The notes: generated by a model not told the origin, from the sequence alone. A stretch of DNA of 64,000 nucleotides from Planctomycetota bacterium (GCA_013152205.1 JAADGV010000027.1:1-64000); one strand, 5' to 3'; counted from the first letter of the stretch, positions 51,551 to 61,009 are shown. Translations and numbers: made by a program.

Positions 51551-53854
51551 ATGCGTTCACTGCTAGTCTATGGCCTTATCTCGTTGACAATCGTTTGCTC
51601 AAACGTGGGCACGCAAGCTGAGGACGTTTTGCCCGTAGGCAAAAATCCGCTTCCCGTGGCTTCGCCTCATTTCCCCACTCGGTTACATGCGTTTGTCTGG
51701 CGGAATTGGCTGTTGGTCGATGCCGAGCTGCTGGCCAAAGTGCTGGAGACGGCCCCCGCCAAGGTCGAGGCGATTGCCACTTCGATGGGCTTGCCGGTAA
51801 GCAGTGGCCAGCGTTCGCAGATGCGAGAGCGGGGATACATCACGCTGATTCGTCGTAATTGGCATTTGTTGCCTTACGATCAATTGTTGACTTTGCTGGG
51901 GAAGACACCCGAAGAGTTGGCTCTTACCTTACGCGAAGACGACTTCCTTTATTACAAACTTGGCGGGTTGAAGCCGAAGTGCGAGCCGCTGCACTACCAA
52001 GAGCCCGACGCAGCAGCAAAGCAGCGGGCGGCAGAGATCAAACAAATTGTCCAAAAACATTTTGGCGACTTGTCGGAAACGCCAGCCGAGCCGCGATTTC
52101 ATTTTGTCGAGTACCTCAGCAGCCTTGAGGGAACCAGCGTACAGGGTAATCTGACGTCGATCGATCGAGACGAGCCGCTACGGATGGTCTATTCGTATTT
52201 CGGGTTGTTCGGCGACCCGCTGGTTGATCCCGATATCGAGCCGTTTCCCGATGGCCTACTGTCGCGACTCGCCGAGCAGGGTATCAATGGTATCTGGATG
52301 CACGTGGTGCTGCGACAACTTGCACCCGGAGGAGAAGAATTCCCCGAGTTTGGCGAGGGCCACGAGCAACGGCTTCGCACGCTGAAAAAACTTGTCGCAC
52401 AGGCAAAACGGTATGGTATCGGAATTTATCTTTACATGAACGAGCCTCGAGCGATGCCAACGGCATTCTTCGAGAATCGCCCGGAGATGGCAGGCGTGCG
52501 CCAAGGTGATTTCACGGTCATGTGTACCAGTGATGCACGAGTTCGGAAATGGTTGGGCGATTCGTTAGCCTACGTGTTTAGTGAAGTACCAGAACTGGGG
52601 GGCGTGTTTACGATCACGGCGTCAGAGAACCTCACCAGTTGTGCTTCGTGTTTCCGACATCTTGACTGTCCCCGATGTCGCGAACGGACCGATGACGAGA
52701 TTATCGCGGAGGTAAACGCGACGATCGAAGAGGGCGTCCATCGAGGAAGCCCTGAAGCACGGGTGGTTGTCTGGGACTGGGGCTGGAAGCGGCATGGCGA
52801 CGCCCCCGGTATTATTTCGCTTTTGCCCAAGAACGTCGAACTCATGTCGGTGAGTGAATGGGCGCTGCCTATCGAGCGTGGAGGCGTAAAAGGGGTGATC
52901 GGCGAGTATTCGATCTCTGCCGTTGGGCCCGGTCCTCGCGCGACGAGGCATTGGGCGCTGGCCAAGAAGGCCGGCCTGAAAGCGGTGGCTAAAGTTGCGT
53001 TTAACAATACCTGGGAACTCTCGGCGGTGCCATTTATCCCCGTGATGGATTTGATTGCCGAACACTGCGAAAATCTTACCAACGCAGGTGTCGATGGCAT
53101 GATGCTAAGTTGGACTTTGGGAGGTTACCCGTCGCCGAATTTGTTGATATCGCAACGTTTTTCAACCCAGCCTAATGCGACCAAAGAGACCGTACTCGAA
53201 ACGATTGCTCTTGAACGATACGGCAAGGCGGCGGCTCCTCACGCTCGGCGAGCGTGGACGGCGTTTAGCAATGCTTTTCGGGAATTCCCCTACGGTGGCG
53301 GTGTGATGTACAACGCGCCGCAACAGATGGGGCCGGCGAATCTATTGTATGCCGAGCCTACAGGCTATCGCGCCACGATGGTAGGTATTCCGTACGACAA
53401 TCTCACCACTTGGCGTGGCCACTATCCCGCGACGGTTTTAGCTGAACAGTTCGAGAAAGTTGCCCATGGTTGGGAGGAGGGATTACGACACTTTGAAAAA
53501 GCCTTGGAAGCAACGACAGGCAAGCAGCGGGCGACCGCGGCTCGAGATATGACCGTTGCCCGAGCGGTTTATCTGCATTTTTCCAGCGTCGCAAATCAGG
53601 TGCGTTTTGTGTTGGCCCGAGATGCGCTAAGCCAAGCGGAGGTGAGCGACGAGCAACAACAGCAACTTCGCAATCAAATCCAACAGCTCGTTGAAAGCGA
53701 AATTCTGCTGGCCCAAGATTTATATGCCGTTACGAGCGAAGATTCACGAATCGGCTACGAAGCATCGAATCACTATTACTATGTCCCGCAAGACTTAGTC
53801 GAGAAAGTGATCAATTGCGACTTTGTGGCCCGGCAACTCGTGCCGCAGGAATAG
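51551..53854 (+). CDS. Large exported barrel-type protein of unknown function
   Basis: 767 residues from ATG 51551 (AAGGA about 10 bases upstream). The signal peptide is MRSLLVYGLISLTIVCSNVG ending TQAE. The first 130 residues are helical and contain a duplicated WRNWLLVDAELLAKVLE-like and RRNWHLLPYDQLLTLLGK unit. A TIM-barrel-like domain follows: LAEQGINGIWMHVVLRQLAP, AKRYGIGIYLYMNEPRAMPT, VFTITASENLTSCASCFRHL, VVVWDWGWKRHGD and AGVDGMMLSWTLGGYPSPNL. Two cysteine pairs (CASC and CPRC, 6 apart) could bind zinc. Acidic residues in ASEN and WDWGW are candidates for catalysis. It resembles uncharacterised glycoside-hydrolase-like proteins; I cannot name a family. Confidence 0.75.
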   Translation: MRSLLVYGLISLTIVCSNVGTQAEDVLPVGKNPLPVASPHFPTRLHAFVWRNWLLVDAELLAKVLETAPAKVEAIATSMGLPVSSGQRSQMRERGYITLIRRNWHLLPYDQLLTLLGKTPEELALTLREDDFLYYKLGGLKPKCEPLHYQEPDAAAKQRAAEIKQIVQKHFGDLSETPAEPRFHFVEYLSSLEGTSVQGNLTSIDRDEPLRMVYSYFGLFGDPLVDPDIEPFPDGLLSRLAEQGINGIWMHVVLRQLAPGGEEFPEFGEGHEQRLRTLKKLVAQAKRYGIGIYLYMNEPRAMPTAFFENRPEMAGVRQGDFTVMCTSDARVRKWLGDSLAYVFSEVPELGGVFTITASENLTSCASCFRHLDCPRCRERTDDEIIAEVNATIEEGVHRGSPEARVVVWDWGWKRHGDAPGIISLLPKNVELMSVSEWALPIERGGVKGVIGEYSISAVGPGPRATRHWALAKKAGLKAVAKVAFNNTWELSAVPFIPVMDLIAEHCENLTNAGVDGMMLSWTLGGYPSPNLLISQRFSTQPNATKETVLETIALERYGKAAAPHARRAWTAFSNAFREFPYGGGVMYNAPQQMGPANLLYAEPTGYRATMVGIPYDNLTTWRGHYPATVLAEQFEKVAHGWEEGLRHFEKALEATTGKQRATAARDMTVARAVYLHFSSVANQVRFVLARDALSQAEVSDEQQQQLRNQIQQLVESEILLAQDLYAVTSEDSRIGYEASNHYYYVPQDLVEKVINCDFVARQLVPQE

Positions 53855-53894
53855 CGTACAATGCCTGCGGGGCACAAACTTAGGGCAAAAGCAT

Positions 53895-53985
53895 AGCCAC
53901 AGAGCACACCGAGGTCTCAGAGGAAATACTGAAGCAAATAACCTTCTCTCGGTGTTCTCTGTGAACTCTGTGGCTACATAATTGA
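53895..53985. repeat. Family C inverted repeat between convergent genes
   Basis: AGCCACAGAGCACACCGAGG then TCTCAGAGG pairs with CTCTCGGTGTTCTCTGTGAA then CTCTGTGGCT around an AT-rich centre. It is between the 3' ends of the gene ending at 53854 and the sialidase-like gene ending at 54024, so it may be a bidirectional terminator. Confidence 0.75.
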
Positions 53986-54023
53986 AGGAACTGCTCTAGA
54001 ACGTCGAACTATCCCGTTGCTTC

Positions 54024-55199
54024 TTACGGCTCAACCGACAGGAACGTGCCCGCTATATGCCGGGTGCCGTTTTGTTTGTTAAAATAGTAGACGACTAAGA
54101 TGCGACCATCGGCGGTCATGGTTGCCCAAGGGTAGCCGAGATCGGAACCGCCGCCATCGCTTCGGAGTACGATCTCCTCAGCCTCTGCAAAGTTGGTGCA
54201 TTCGGCGTTCAGAACACGTGCGCGAATGCCGTACGGTTTGTGGCGATAGCCATAGACCAACAAGACTCGATCGTCTGGCAGACGAAGGGCGTAGTGTGGA
54301 TGGCCCTGCCAGCCGGAATCTTGCCAGGGCTGGAAACTCTTTCCGCCATCGGTCGATCGGGCCACGACGGTATGGTCTTTGAGATCAGCGGTACGCATGA
54401 ATGCTACCAGATCGCCGGCCGGAGTTTCGTAGAGCGAAGTTTCGTTGAACGACCCGTTTTCGTTCTGGGCGATCGGGCAAGAGTATTTCCAATTCCGGCC
54501 ACCATCGCTCGAAGTAAGCAAATGTGTTTCGGTGCGACGGGGATCGAGCTGTCGTTGAACGGCCACCGCCCAGTGGAGTTGCCCGTCGCTTGTTTGGCAC
54601 ATCGCGCCGCGATTGTAGGCCGGGCAGGGTCCGCCGAGGGCCGACTGGGTGACACTTTGGGAGACAACGGGAGGCACGATCGGATCGCTCCAAGTCTGGC
54701 CGCCGTCTTCAGATCGGAGTAGATACCCGCCCATGAAAACAAAGTTGCCGTGCCGCAGGGAGTCGGCGAATTTGTCGATTACTTTATCAGAGACCCGAGC
54801 CCAAGCGTAGCTTGAACAGACGATCGAACCATCTTGTAACTGTACCATGCAGGGGTCTTGCGAACCGCCAAAGGCGTGTGCGTGGATTAACGTTGGCTGC
54901 TTCGTCCACGTTTCGCCATTGTCTTGCGAACGAACGGCTACCAGATAGCTGTTGGGGTCGGTGTGCGTGGTTTTCGTTTCGCCAAAAACGCCGCGATCTG
55001 GCGCACGGCGAAAAGCGAGCAGCAGTTCTCCGTCAGGCCGTGTCACGATCGAAGGGAAAGCACTATAAAACTGTGCGTCTTCGTAAATGACAATGTCTTT
55101 GAGCTTCTTGACTCCCGAAGCAGAATCCTCTGCCCAGGCGGAGCTGCCCAACGGCAGGGAAATAACACAAACGATGCTAAGCCAACGTAGTAATGTCAT
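54024..55199 (-). CDS. Exported sialidase/BNR-repeat protein 3
   Basis: 391 residues. The signal peptide is MTLLRWLSIVCVISLPLGSS then AWA. Four Asp-boxes (SQDNGETWTK, SEDGGQTWSD, SSDGGRNWKY, STDGGKSFQP) mark a six-bladed propeller. The N-terminal YSAFPSIVTRPDGELLLAFR may carry the first Arg of a sialidase triad (residues P-S-I-V-T-R), and others are in MRTADLKDHT and HPHYALRLPDDRVLLVYGYR. The conserved YPWATMTADGRILVVYYFN is a typical closing blade. It stands alone between a family C and a family D element. Whether it is a true sialidase or binds another glycan is open. Confidence 0.88.
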   Translation of the reverse strand: MTLLRWLSIVCVISLPLGSSAWAEDSASGVKKLKDIVIYEDAQFYSAFPSIVTRPDGELLLAFRRAPDRGVFGETKTTHTDPNSYLVAVRSQDNGETWTKQPTLIHAHAFGGSQDPCMVQLQDGSIVCSSYAWARVSDKVIDKFADSLRHGNFVFMGGYLLRSEDGGQTWSDPIVPPVVSQSVTQSALGGPCPAYNRGAMCQTSDGQLHWAVAVQRQLDPRRTETHLLTSSDGGRNWKYSCPIAQNENGSFNETSLYETPAGDLVAFMRTADLKDHTVVARSTDGGKSFQPWQDSGWQGHPHYALRLPDDRVLLVYGYRHKPYGIRARVLNAECTNFAEAEEIVLRSDGGGSDLGYPWATMTADGRILVVYYFNKQNGTRHIAGTFLSVEP

Positions 55200-55257
55200 T
55201 GGGTGTACCTGCAGTCAAAACCAGATGCTAAAGTAATCTTCGCCTTGCCTATTGCAT

Positions 55258-55290
55258 ACCGTCGTGCCCGTCGTGTCGTTGTGGTTAAAT
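55258..55290. repeat. Family D single end
   Basis: ACCGTCGTGCCCGTCGTGTC then GTTGTGGTTAAA matches the right end of the long family D copy at 20200-20231. Only one end is present, in the gap before the oxidoreductase gene. Confidence 0.7.
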
Positions 55291-55326
55291 GGACTCTGTG
55301 CAGTCGTACAAGACGAGCGACTGAAT

Positions 55327-56973
55327 TTAGATCACCCCTGCCAGTTCTTGCAGCAGGTTCCAGTTTTCGAGGCGGTCTTGCTGACTCCTGAGCAGAGTTT
55401 CAGACGCGCTGCCCTCGCCATCAAAGTGCTTCGAAAATCGGCCTTCGGTACGGGCAAAGCTAAGGAAGTCGATTGTCTCCCCCGTTTTGGGGTTCTTCCA
55501 CCAATCGTCTTTCATGGCCGGATTGCCTTGCAACGAGAGTCGTTGCTTGAGCCGACTGCCTTTGCGGGGGTCGAATACCAGTAAGGGGAATGCGCGACTG
55601 TCGACGGCAAGGCGTGCTTGGTCGCTCGCTTTATGGTCGGCCACTCCATGTTCAGGTTGGCAGGTGGTGTAGCAATTGATGATTGCCGGGCCATCAAATT
55701 CCAAAGCTCCCAGCACGGCTTTATAGAAGTGGTTGGTGTGTGAGCAGGTTGTTTGTGCAACGTAAGTGTTTGGGTGCATCATGGCAATTTGTGCAATTTC
55801 TTTACGGCGTTCTTGTTTGCCGTCGATATGTTTACCATGGAAACTCATCTTGGCGTTTTGGCCGGTGAATGTACTGGTGGAAGCCTGTCCGCCCGTGTTG
55901 GAGTAGACCTGCGTGTCGAGGACAAAAACTTTGACGTTCAGGCCCGATGCCATCAGGCGAGACAGCGACTGGAAGCCGATATCGAACATTGCCCCGTCGC
56001 CACCGATGCACCAAAGGGGGCGATCGGTCCAACCCATTTGATTCCAACGCATGCGCACGCCCATGGCGTCAGCCGGAGCGTTCTCGAACAACGAGTTGGT
56101 CCACGGTACGAGATAAGGGTTGTATGGGTAGGTCGAGGTATAAACGGTATTGCAGCCCGTCGCTGCGACGATGCCCCATTGATCGCCAAATTTTGCCCCG
56201 GTTGCTGCGCACATCATCCGCAGAGCCGTGCCTTCGCCGCAGCCTGCACAAGAGCCGGCGCCGCCAACGTAGATATGCGTTTTCTCTTTGAGCATCATGT
56301 CGATGAGCAAGTTGTCGTTAATATACGTTTCGTCCGAAGGGCCAACGTCCTTGAATAAACGATGGCTCTTTTGGACTTGCTCCATGATCGGATCCGTCTT
56401 GGTAATCATCTTGAGCGCCAAGTCGTCACAGACGGCAACGCATTCTGCACAGCCCTTGCATTTACTGGGGTCGACAACGATGGCGAATTTCCCGCCTTCT
56501 TTACCTTTCTTTTTCGGACCATCGTAGTACTTGCGTGGCGCCGACCATTGTTTGGCGAACATCTCGCGATCGTCAGCGTCTCCGATTTCACTCAAACGGT
56601 TTTCCAAATCAGGCTCGGCGATTACCTTGCCTAAAATGGCCGTGTCGGGGCATTCGGTAACACATTCCATACAGCCGGTGCAGTTTTCGGGGATGTACTC
56701 CGGGATTTCAGGAGAGATGTAGCTAAAGTCACGCAGCGCGGCGGTGCCTGCCGGCACGAGAGACCGGGCAACGGCCAAATCAGCGGATAAGTCTTTCTCG
56801 ACGGTACCATTCTCGTAGCTTCGGATAACACGCTCGTTGAAATCCTCGACGTCGAGAACCGGAAGTTCCACGTCGAGATAGCCGCGATTGGTAAGCGTAC
56901 CGTACGAGTTGTTGTTGTAAGGATCACGACCATGAGCCGTGTTCATCGATTGGGTTTTATCGGTAGTCGCCAT
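55327..56973 (-). CDS. Pyruvate:ferredoxin oxidoreductase, ferredoxin + TPP (delta-beta) half
   Basis: 548 residues. N-terminal about 95 residues are linker-like (VELPVLDVEDFNERVIRSYE). A two-cluster ferredoxin domain follows with CTGCMECVTECPD and CKGCAECVAVCDD. Then comes the beta half: CAGCGEGTALRMMCAATGAK (Fe-S cluster near TPP), GDGAMFDIGFQSLSRLMASG and DTQVYSNTGGQ (TPP-Mg site). In NifJ this is the C-terminal half, after the gamma domain. Upstream on the same strand lies the other half, 81 bases away. Together they would form a NifJ-type enzyme decarboxylating pyruvate to acetyl-CoA with ferredoxin or flavodoxin as acceptor. Confidence 0.92.
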   Translation of the reverse strand: MATTDKTQSMNTAHGRDPYNNNSYGTLTNRGYLDVELPVLDVEDFNERVIRSYENGTVEKDLSADLAVARSLVPAGTAALRDFSYISPEIPEYIPENCTGCMECVTECPDTAILGKVIAEPDLENRLSEIGDADDREMFAKQWSAPRKYYDGPKKKGKEGGKFAIVVDPSKCKGCAECVAVCDDLALKMITKTDPIMEQVQKSHRLFKDVGPSDETYINDNLLIDMMLKEKTHIYVGGAGSCAGCGEGTALRMMCAATGAKFGDQWGIVAATGCNTVYTSTYPYNPYLVPWTNSLFENAPADAMGVRMRWNQMGWTDRPLWCIGGDGAMFDIGFQSLSRLMASGLNVKVFVLDTQVYSNTGGQASTSTFTGQNAKMSFHGKHIDGKQERRKEIAQIAMMHPNTYVAQTTCSHTNHFYKAVLGALEFDGPAIINCYTTCQPEHGVADHKASDQARLAVDSRAFPLLVFDPRKGSRLKQRLSLQGNPAMKDDWWKNPKTGETIDFLSFARTEGRFSKHFDGEGSASETLLRSQQDRLENWNLLQELAGVI

Positions 56974-57054
56974 GACATTTTCTTTCGTGGTCGATATGTT
57001 AATCGCAAGATTTTTTGTAAAAAGTAAAAGCGGGCCAACGTTCGGGCAATCGTG

Positions 57055-59064
57055 CTAGGCAGTAGGTGCTTTGCCGTTGGTTTCGAGTTGCATCAGCTCA
57101 GGAGAAACTTGCTGCATTTCACTGTAGCCACGTTTTACGCAAGTGAGGTTGTCTTGCACCACTTGCTCGCCCCGTTTGCCGAAGTATTTACGCAAAGCGT
57201 CTTCGACACCTTCGTAGACATGATCGTCGGTCATGCCACTGCTTTCGCTGAAAGGCGTGAGCTTGAGAAACGCGCCAAGGAGAACAATCCCCTGCATTCG
57301 CATCTCCAAGTCGGGTTGCGAGGCCACCTCGCGGGCAATGCTAACCATGTCGGCAAAGTAGACACGCAATTTTTTATCTAGAATGGTCTGCTTGTGCTGT
57401 TGAGGAATACGAGCCCAAACGTCAGCCGGGTTGGCATAAGGGCTTTGCATAAAGATGGCCCCGCCATCGACCATTCCCGCGAGCGGGTTGCCGCTGAAAA
57501 GGGAATTGGTGTCGTTTAGCACAACCAAGTCGACATGCTTCAATTCGCTGTGCGAGAAGATATGCGTATCAGCAATGGTCAGAAAATAGGTGGTCGGCAG
57601 GCCCTTCTTTTCTGAACCATATTTCGGATAGGCCTGTACATCTTTGCCGAACACTTGGCCCGCGATCGTGGCGATCACTTTGTTTGTGGTTACCGAGCCA
57701 AAGCCGCCGACCGAGTGGCCACGCATCGAATAAGCACCTGGTGGGCGAAGGTCGGGGTCGTCGGTGTTTTGCAGGGCGGTAGGATGGTCGATGCCGACGC
57801 AGAAGAAATCTTGTCCGTCGTTAATCATGTTATCGAAAATGGCGTTGATATCGCCCGGCCGAACGTCGCGGCTGCCAAGTCCGCCTGCACCATGGAAGAC
57901 TTGCGGTATGCGATCGATTTTATCGAGTCCATTCTGCCCCGTCGCCGCATCGCAGAGCGCAGCTTTGATCTCTCGCGTCAGATGGTTGCCCGTGGACGAC
58001 AATGGATCGTCCATCCGTTCGAGAACAGTAAATGCCAAGCAGTTTTTCAGTGCGTCAACAATTTGTCGGGAAGGGAACGGGCGGAAGCAGTAGATGTTTA
58101 AGCAACCTGCTTTGATCCCTTTTTCCTCGCGAAGGTAGTCGACCGTCGTCTGGGCCGTTTCCATGTAGCTGCCCATGCCGACCAAAATGTACTCGGCATC
58201 TTCGCATCGGTAGGGGGCAACCATGTCGTACTGCCGACCTGTGTTGCGATAAAATTCGGCAAACGCATCAGCCATCGCCGGGGCAACCTGATCGTAGTAC
58301 CAGCGTTGGGCGATCTTGCCCTTCATGTACGAATCTTGGTTCTGCACCGGGCCCGACATGATCGGGTTCGAGGGATCCATGAGATTGACCAGCTTGTCTT
58401 CTGGCTTGCCCACGAAATCACGCATGAACTCAGGCTCAGGAAGTCGTACGGTTTCTACGGTGTGAGTGGTAAGAAATCCATCTTGGATGTTGAAGATGGG
58501 GGTGCTGGATGCTTCGGCAGCACGTCGGGCGATGAGACACAAGTCGCTGGCCTCTTGCGCATTGCGGCCAAGCAACATGCCCCAACCGCAATCCGCGACG
58601 CTCATGATATCGTCGTGGCCGGCATGGACGTTAAGACTGTGGCTCGTCAGCGCCCGGGCACCGATATTGAATACGATCGGCAAGCGTTTGCCGGAAATGG
58701 TGTATAGCACCTCCTTCATCAGTACCAATCCTTGGCCCGAAGTGAAGTTGGTGATGCGACCGCCGGCGAGAGCATACCCTTCGCAGAAGCTGGCAGCCGA
58801 GTGTTCGCTTTCTGGCTCGAAAAACAGTAGCGGGTCGCCCCAGAGATTGGTTTTGCCGTTGTTGACAGCGCGGTTAAAGCCGCTGCCCATCTCGGTGGAG
58901 CTGGTAATCGGATAGGCACCCGATCCCTGGCTAATGTGAGATTCTACCCAGACAACTGCTTCAGAGCCGTCGCATGTTGTGGGCTTGCCTGGGTATTTAA
59001 CTTGGGGATCCTCGGTTTGCCCCTCAGGGCTGCTGGTTGCCTGATCCATAAATTCCGTCGACAT
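57055..59064 (-). CDS. Pyruvate:ferredoxin oxidoreductase, alpha + gamma half
   Basis: 669 residues. The alpha domain has TCDGSEAVVWVESHISQGSG, AYPITSSTEMGSGF (pyruvate/TPP pyrimidine site, YPIT), GQGLVLMKEVLYTISGKRLP and GARALTSHSLNVHAGHDDIM, matching NifJ ARAxxxHxLxxxxDHxDVM. The gamma domain follows at about 430-640 with RGHSVGGFGSVTTNKVIATI and LVVLNDTNSL. The chain ends where NifJ would continue into the ferredoxin domain, which is instead at the start of the next gene, 81 bases downstream. The split falls between the gamma and delta domains. Together the two sum to about 1217 residues, like single-chain NifJ (about 1170-1200). The gap in between is a plain spacer. Confidence 0.92.
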   Translation of the reverse strand: MSTEFMDQATSSPEGQTEDPQVKYPGKPTTCDGSEAVVWVESHISQGSGAYPITSSTEMGSGFNRAVNNGKTNLWGDPLLFFEPESEHSAASFCEGYALAGGRITNFTSGQGLVLMKEVLYTISGKRLPIVFNIGARALTSHSLNVHAGHDDIMSVADCGWGMLLGRNAQEASDLCLIARRAAEASSTPIFNIQDGFLTTHTVETVRLPEPEFMRDFVGKPEDKLVNLMDPSNPIMSGPVQNQDSYMKGKIAQRWYYDQVAPAMADAFAEFYRNTGRQYDMVAPYRCEDAEYILVGMGSYMETAQTTVDYLREEKGIKAGCLNIYCFRPFPSRQIVDALKNCLAFTVLERMDDPLSSTGNHLTREIKAALCDAATGQNGLDKIDRIPQVFHGAGGLGSRDVRPGDINAIFDNMINDGQDFFCVGIDHPTALQNTDDPDLRPPGAYSMRGHSVGGFGSVTTNKVIATIAGQVFGKDVQAYPKYGSEKKGLPTTYFLTIADTHIFSHSELKHVDLVVLNDTNSLFSGNPLAGMVDGGAIFMQSPYANPADVWARIPQQHKQTILDKKLRVYFADMVSIAREVASQPDLEMRMQGIVLLGAFLKLTPFSESSGMTDDHVYEGVEDALRKYFGKRGEQVVQDNLTCVKRGYSEMQQVSPELMQLETNGKAPTA

Positions 59065-59602
59065 ACGCTTATACCTCCGTTACGGTCCACCGCCAAAGTG
59101 CGGCGACTAGTGCTCGCTGCTTGGCGTTTTGAATCGTGTTAGTTATCGAAAATTGCGACATTTCAGCCTTTTCATGCGATTTCAGGCTGAAGGCCTAGTG
59201 AGGAACTTTTGCCATCCCGGGGGCAGATACATTGCTCTATTCCGGTGCGACGGAATGCCATGGAGGGCGTTTTCTACAACTGGTGGCCGTTCGGTTGAAG
59301 TACCACCAAGAACATCTTGCGACGTTCATGGTACACGATTTGCCATTTTCCGAAAAGCAAGATTGGTATCGACGCAACAGTCGCAAAAGAACGGTAAAGT
59401 CACTGGTTCTGTCATAGCCGCAGGCGGAAGCCGCGGTTTTTTCAGCCTCGCCCGCGGCTTCCGCTCGCGGCTAGCATACCCCTGGGCATCGATTGGACTA
59501 CTCGTAAACCGCTCTGAAATAAGGGGAGAGACACAGTCTCAAAATAGCCCGCAAGAGGGGGGGCTTGGCTGCCAAGCGAAATCGCATGAAGCCTTGGGCA
59601 TG
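59065..59602. repeat. 538-base spacer upstream of the oxidoreductase, with family A hairpin
   Basis: Positions 59394-59476 hold a family A copy: GGTAAAGTCACTGG, core TAGCCGCAGGCGGAAGCCGC, loop TTTTTTCAGCCTCGC, partner CGCGGCTTCCGCTCGCGGCT. The right terminus is missing. 59080-59390 has no gene I can support; it should carry the oxidoreductase promoter. Confidence 0.7.
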
Positions 59603-61009
59603 TTACCGAGATTGATCGTCGCCCTGGATGAAAGTTTGGCCACGATAGAATTGCGACCAGACCACATAGAGGCAGGCAGTAATGGCCATTGCCGCTGTAA
59701 AGGTCCAGTAGTAGTTGGCACCTGACAGAAAACGATACCCGGACGCTTCAAGCTGTTTGATGGCCCCATTAACTTCAGCAGTCAGTAGGTTGCCTAAGGC
59801 GATAGACAGCATTAGCAATCCCATGATGAAAGATTTGAGAGCTTTGGGGGCTTGCGAGTAGGAGAACTCAAGGGCCGTGATCGAGACCAACACTTCGCCG
59901 GCGGTGAGAATAATGTAAGCAAGAATTTGCCAATAAATATGAGGTTGTCCACCCGCGTCGATTTGTACTTGAACGTAGCCACATACGGCAAACGAAATTG
60001 CGGTAACAAACAGGCCGACGCCGATTTTTTTAAGAGGGGTTACTTCGAAGAAACGATCCATCATCGGATAAATGAAACCGGCGAATATCGGGATTAACAT
60101 CAGCACGAAGATGGAGTTGATTGCTTGAAAACCAGCCGGGTTGAAATCGATGCCAAGAATATTCCGGTTCATCGACTTGGCTTGCTCGATCCAAGTCGAC
60201 TGAGTTTGATCGAAGAGCGACCAAAACATGACAACAAAGGCATAGAGGGGTAGCAGATTGAAGATTGCCGTTTTGGCAGCGGGGCTGCGGATTTCTTTGA
60301 AAATCTTATTGCCAGTCGGTGGTATGTGTACATACTCATTTCGTCCGATCCAAAAAACTAAGGTGGCTAGCGCCATTAAAACTCCTGGCACACCAAAGGC
60401 TACACTGGGGCCGAAATGATCGAGGAGCCACGGTGTCAGAACCATCGAAGCGGCGGCTCCGACATTGATTGAAAAATAGAACCACTGAAACACACGTGGC
60501 AACAAATGCTTGTTACCCGACCCGAATTGATCGCCAACATGCGCTGAAACGCAGGGTTTGATTCCGCCCGAGCCGATTGCCAGACAGGCGAGCGCAACGA
60601 GAAGTATTGTTTTAGGGTCGAGGGCAAGGAGTGTTGGCATATCGACCATTGCCATGATCGCGTGTCCGACGCAGTACATCAGTGATAGCCAGATAATAGT
60701 ACGATATTTACCAAAGAGCCAATCCGAGAGAATGGCGCCAACAATAGGGAAAAAATAAACGGCAAAGACAAAGCGATGCTGCCATTGAGTTGCGATCTCT
60801 TTGTCCATGCCAGCAAAATTGCCCGAGGCATCAAGCAGATGATCGGTCATAAAGATGTACAAAATCGCCCGCATCCCATAAAAGCTAAACCGTTCGGCTG
60901 CTTCGTTGCCGACGATATAGGGGATGCCCTTCGGCATCTTGTCCGACGGCGGAGGCGAGGTGAGATACTTGCGCGGCGTAGACGGCGAGGCGTTTTTTGA
61001 GTTACTCAT
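59603..61009 (-). CDS. POT/PTR2-family peptide transporter
   Basis: 468 residues from ATG 61009 (MSNSKNASPSTPRKYLTSPP). Upstream codons are spacer with a family A element. Proton-coupled oligopeptide transporters import di- and tripeptides. The signature NEAAERFSFYGMRAILYIFM at the N-terminus of helix 1, then GSGGIKPCVSAHVGDQFGSG, VFQWFYFSINVGAAASM (the PTR2 motif) and EFSYSQAPKALKSFIMGLLM (helix 10 motif) are intact, with about twelve to fourteen helices. The ExxER proton motif is present as EAAER. It stands alone between the oxidoreductase and Gfo/Idh/MocA genes. Confidence 0.93.
   Translation of the reverse strand: MSNSKNASPSTPRKYLTSPPPSDKMPKGIPYIVGNEAAERFSFYGMRAILYIFMTDHLLDASGNFAGMDKEIATQWQHRFVFAVYFFPIVGAILSDWLFGKYRTIIWLSLMYCVGHAIMAMVDMPTLLALDPKTILLVALACLAIGSGGIKPCVSAHVGDQFGSGNKHLLPRVFQWFYFSINVGAAASMVLTPWLLDHFGPSVAFGVPGVLMALATLVFWIGRNEYVHIPPTGNKIFKEIRSPAAKTAIFNLLPLYAFVVMFWSLFDQTQSTWIEQAKSMNRNILGIDFNPAGFQAINSIFVLMLIPIFAGFIYPMMDRFFEVTPLKKIGVGLFVTAISFAVCGYVQVQIDAGGQPHIYWQILAYIILTAGEVLVSITALEFSYSQAPKALKSFIMGLLMLSIALGNLLTAEVNGAIKQLEASGYRFLSGANYYWTFTAAMAITACLYVVWSQFYRGQTFIQGDDQSR

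Noticed and set aside
55753-56358. A 201-codon plus-strand frame opposite the oxidoreductase beta half
   Set aside because: It lies opposite the strongly conserved TPP and Fe-S coding sequence; it is a shadow.
59129-59725. Plus-strand frame upstream of the oxidoreductase
   Set aside because: It overlaps a family A hairpin and the peptide transporter gene, and codon composition looks random.
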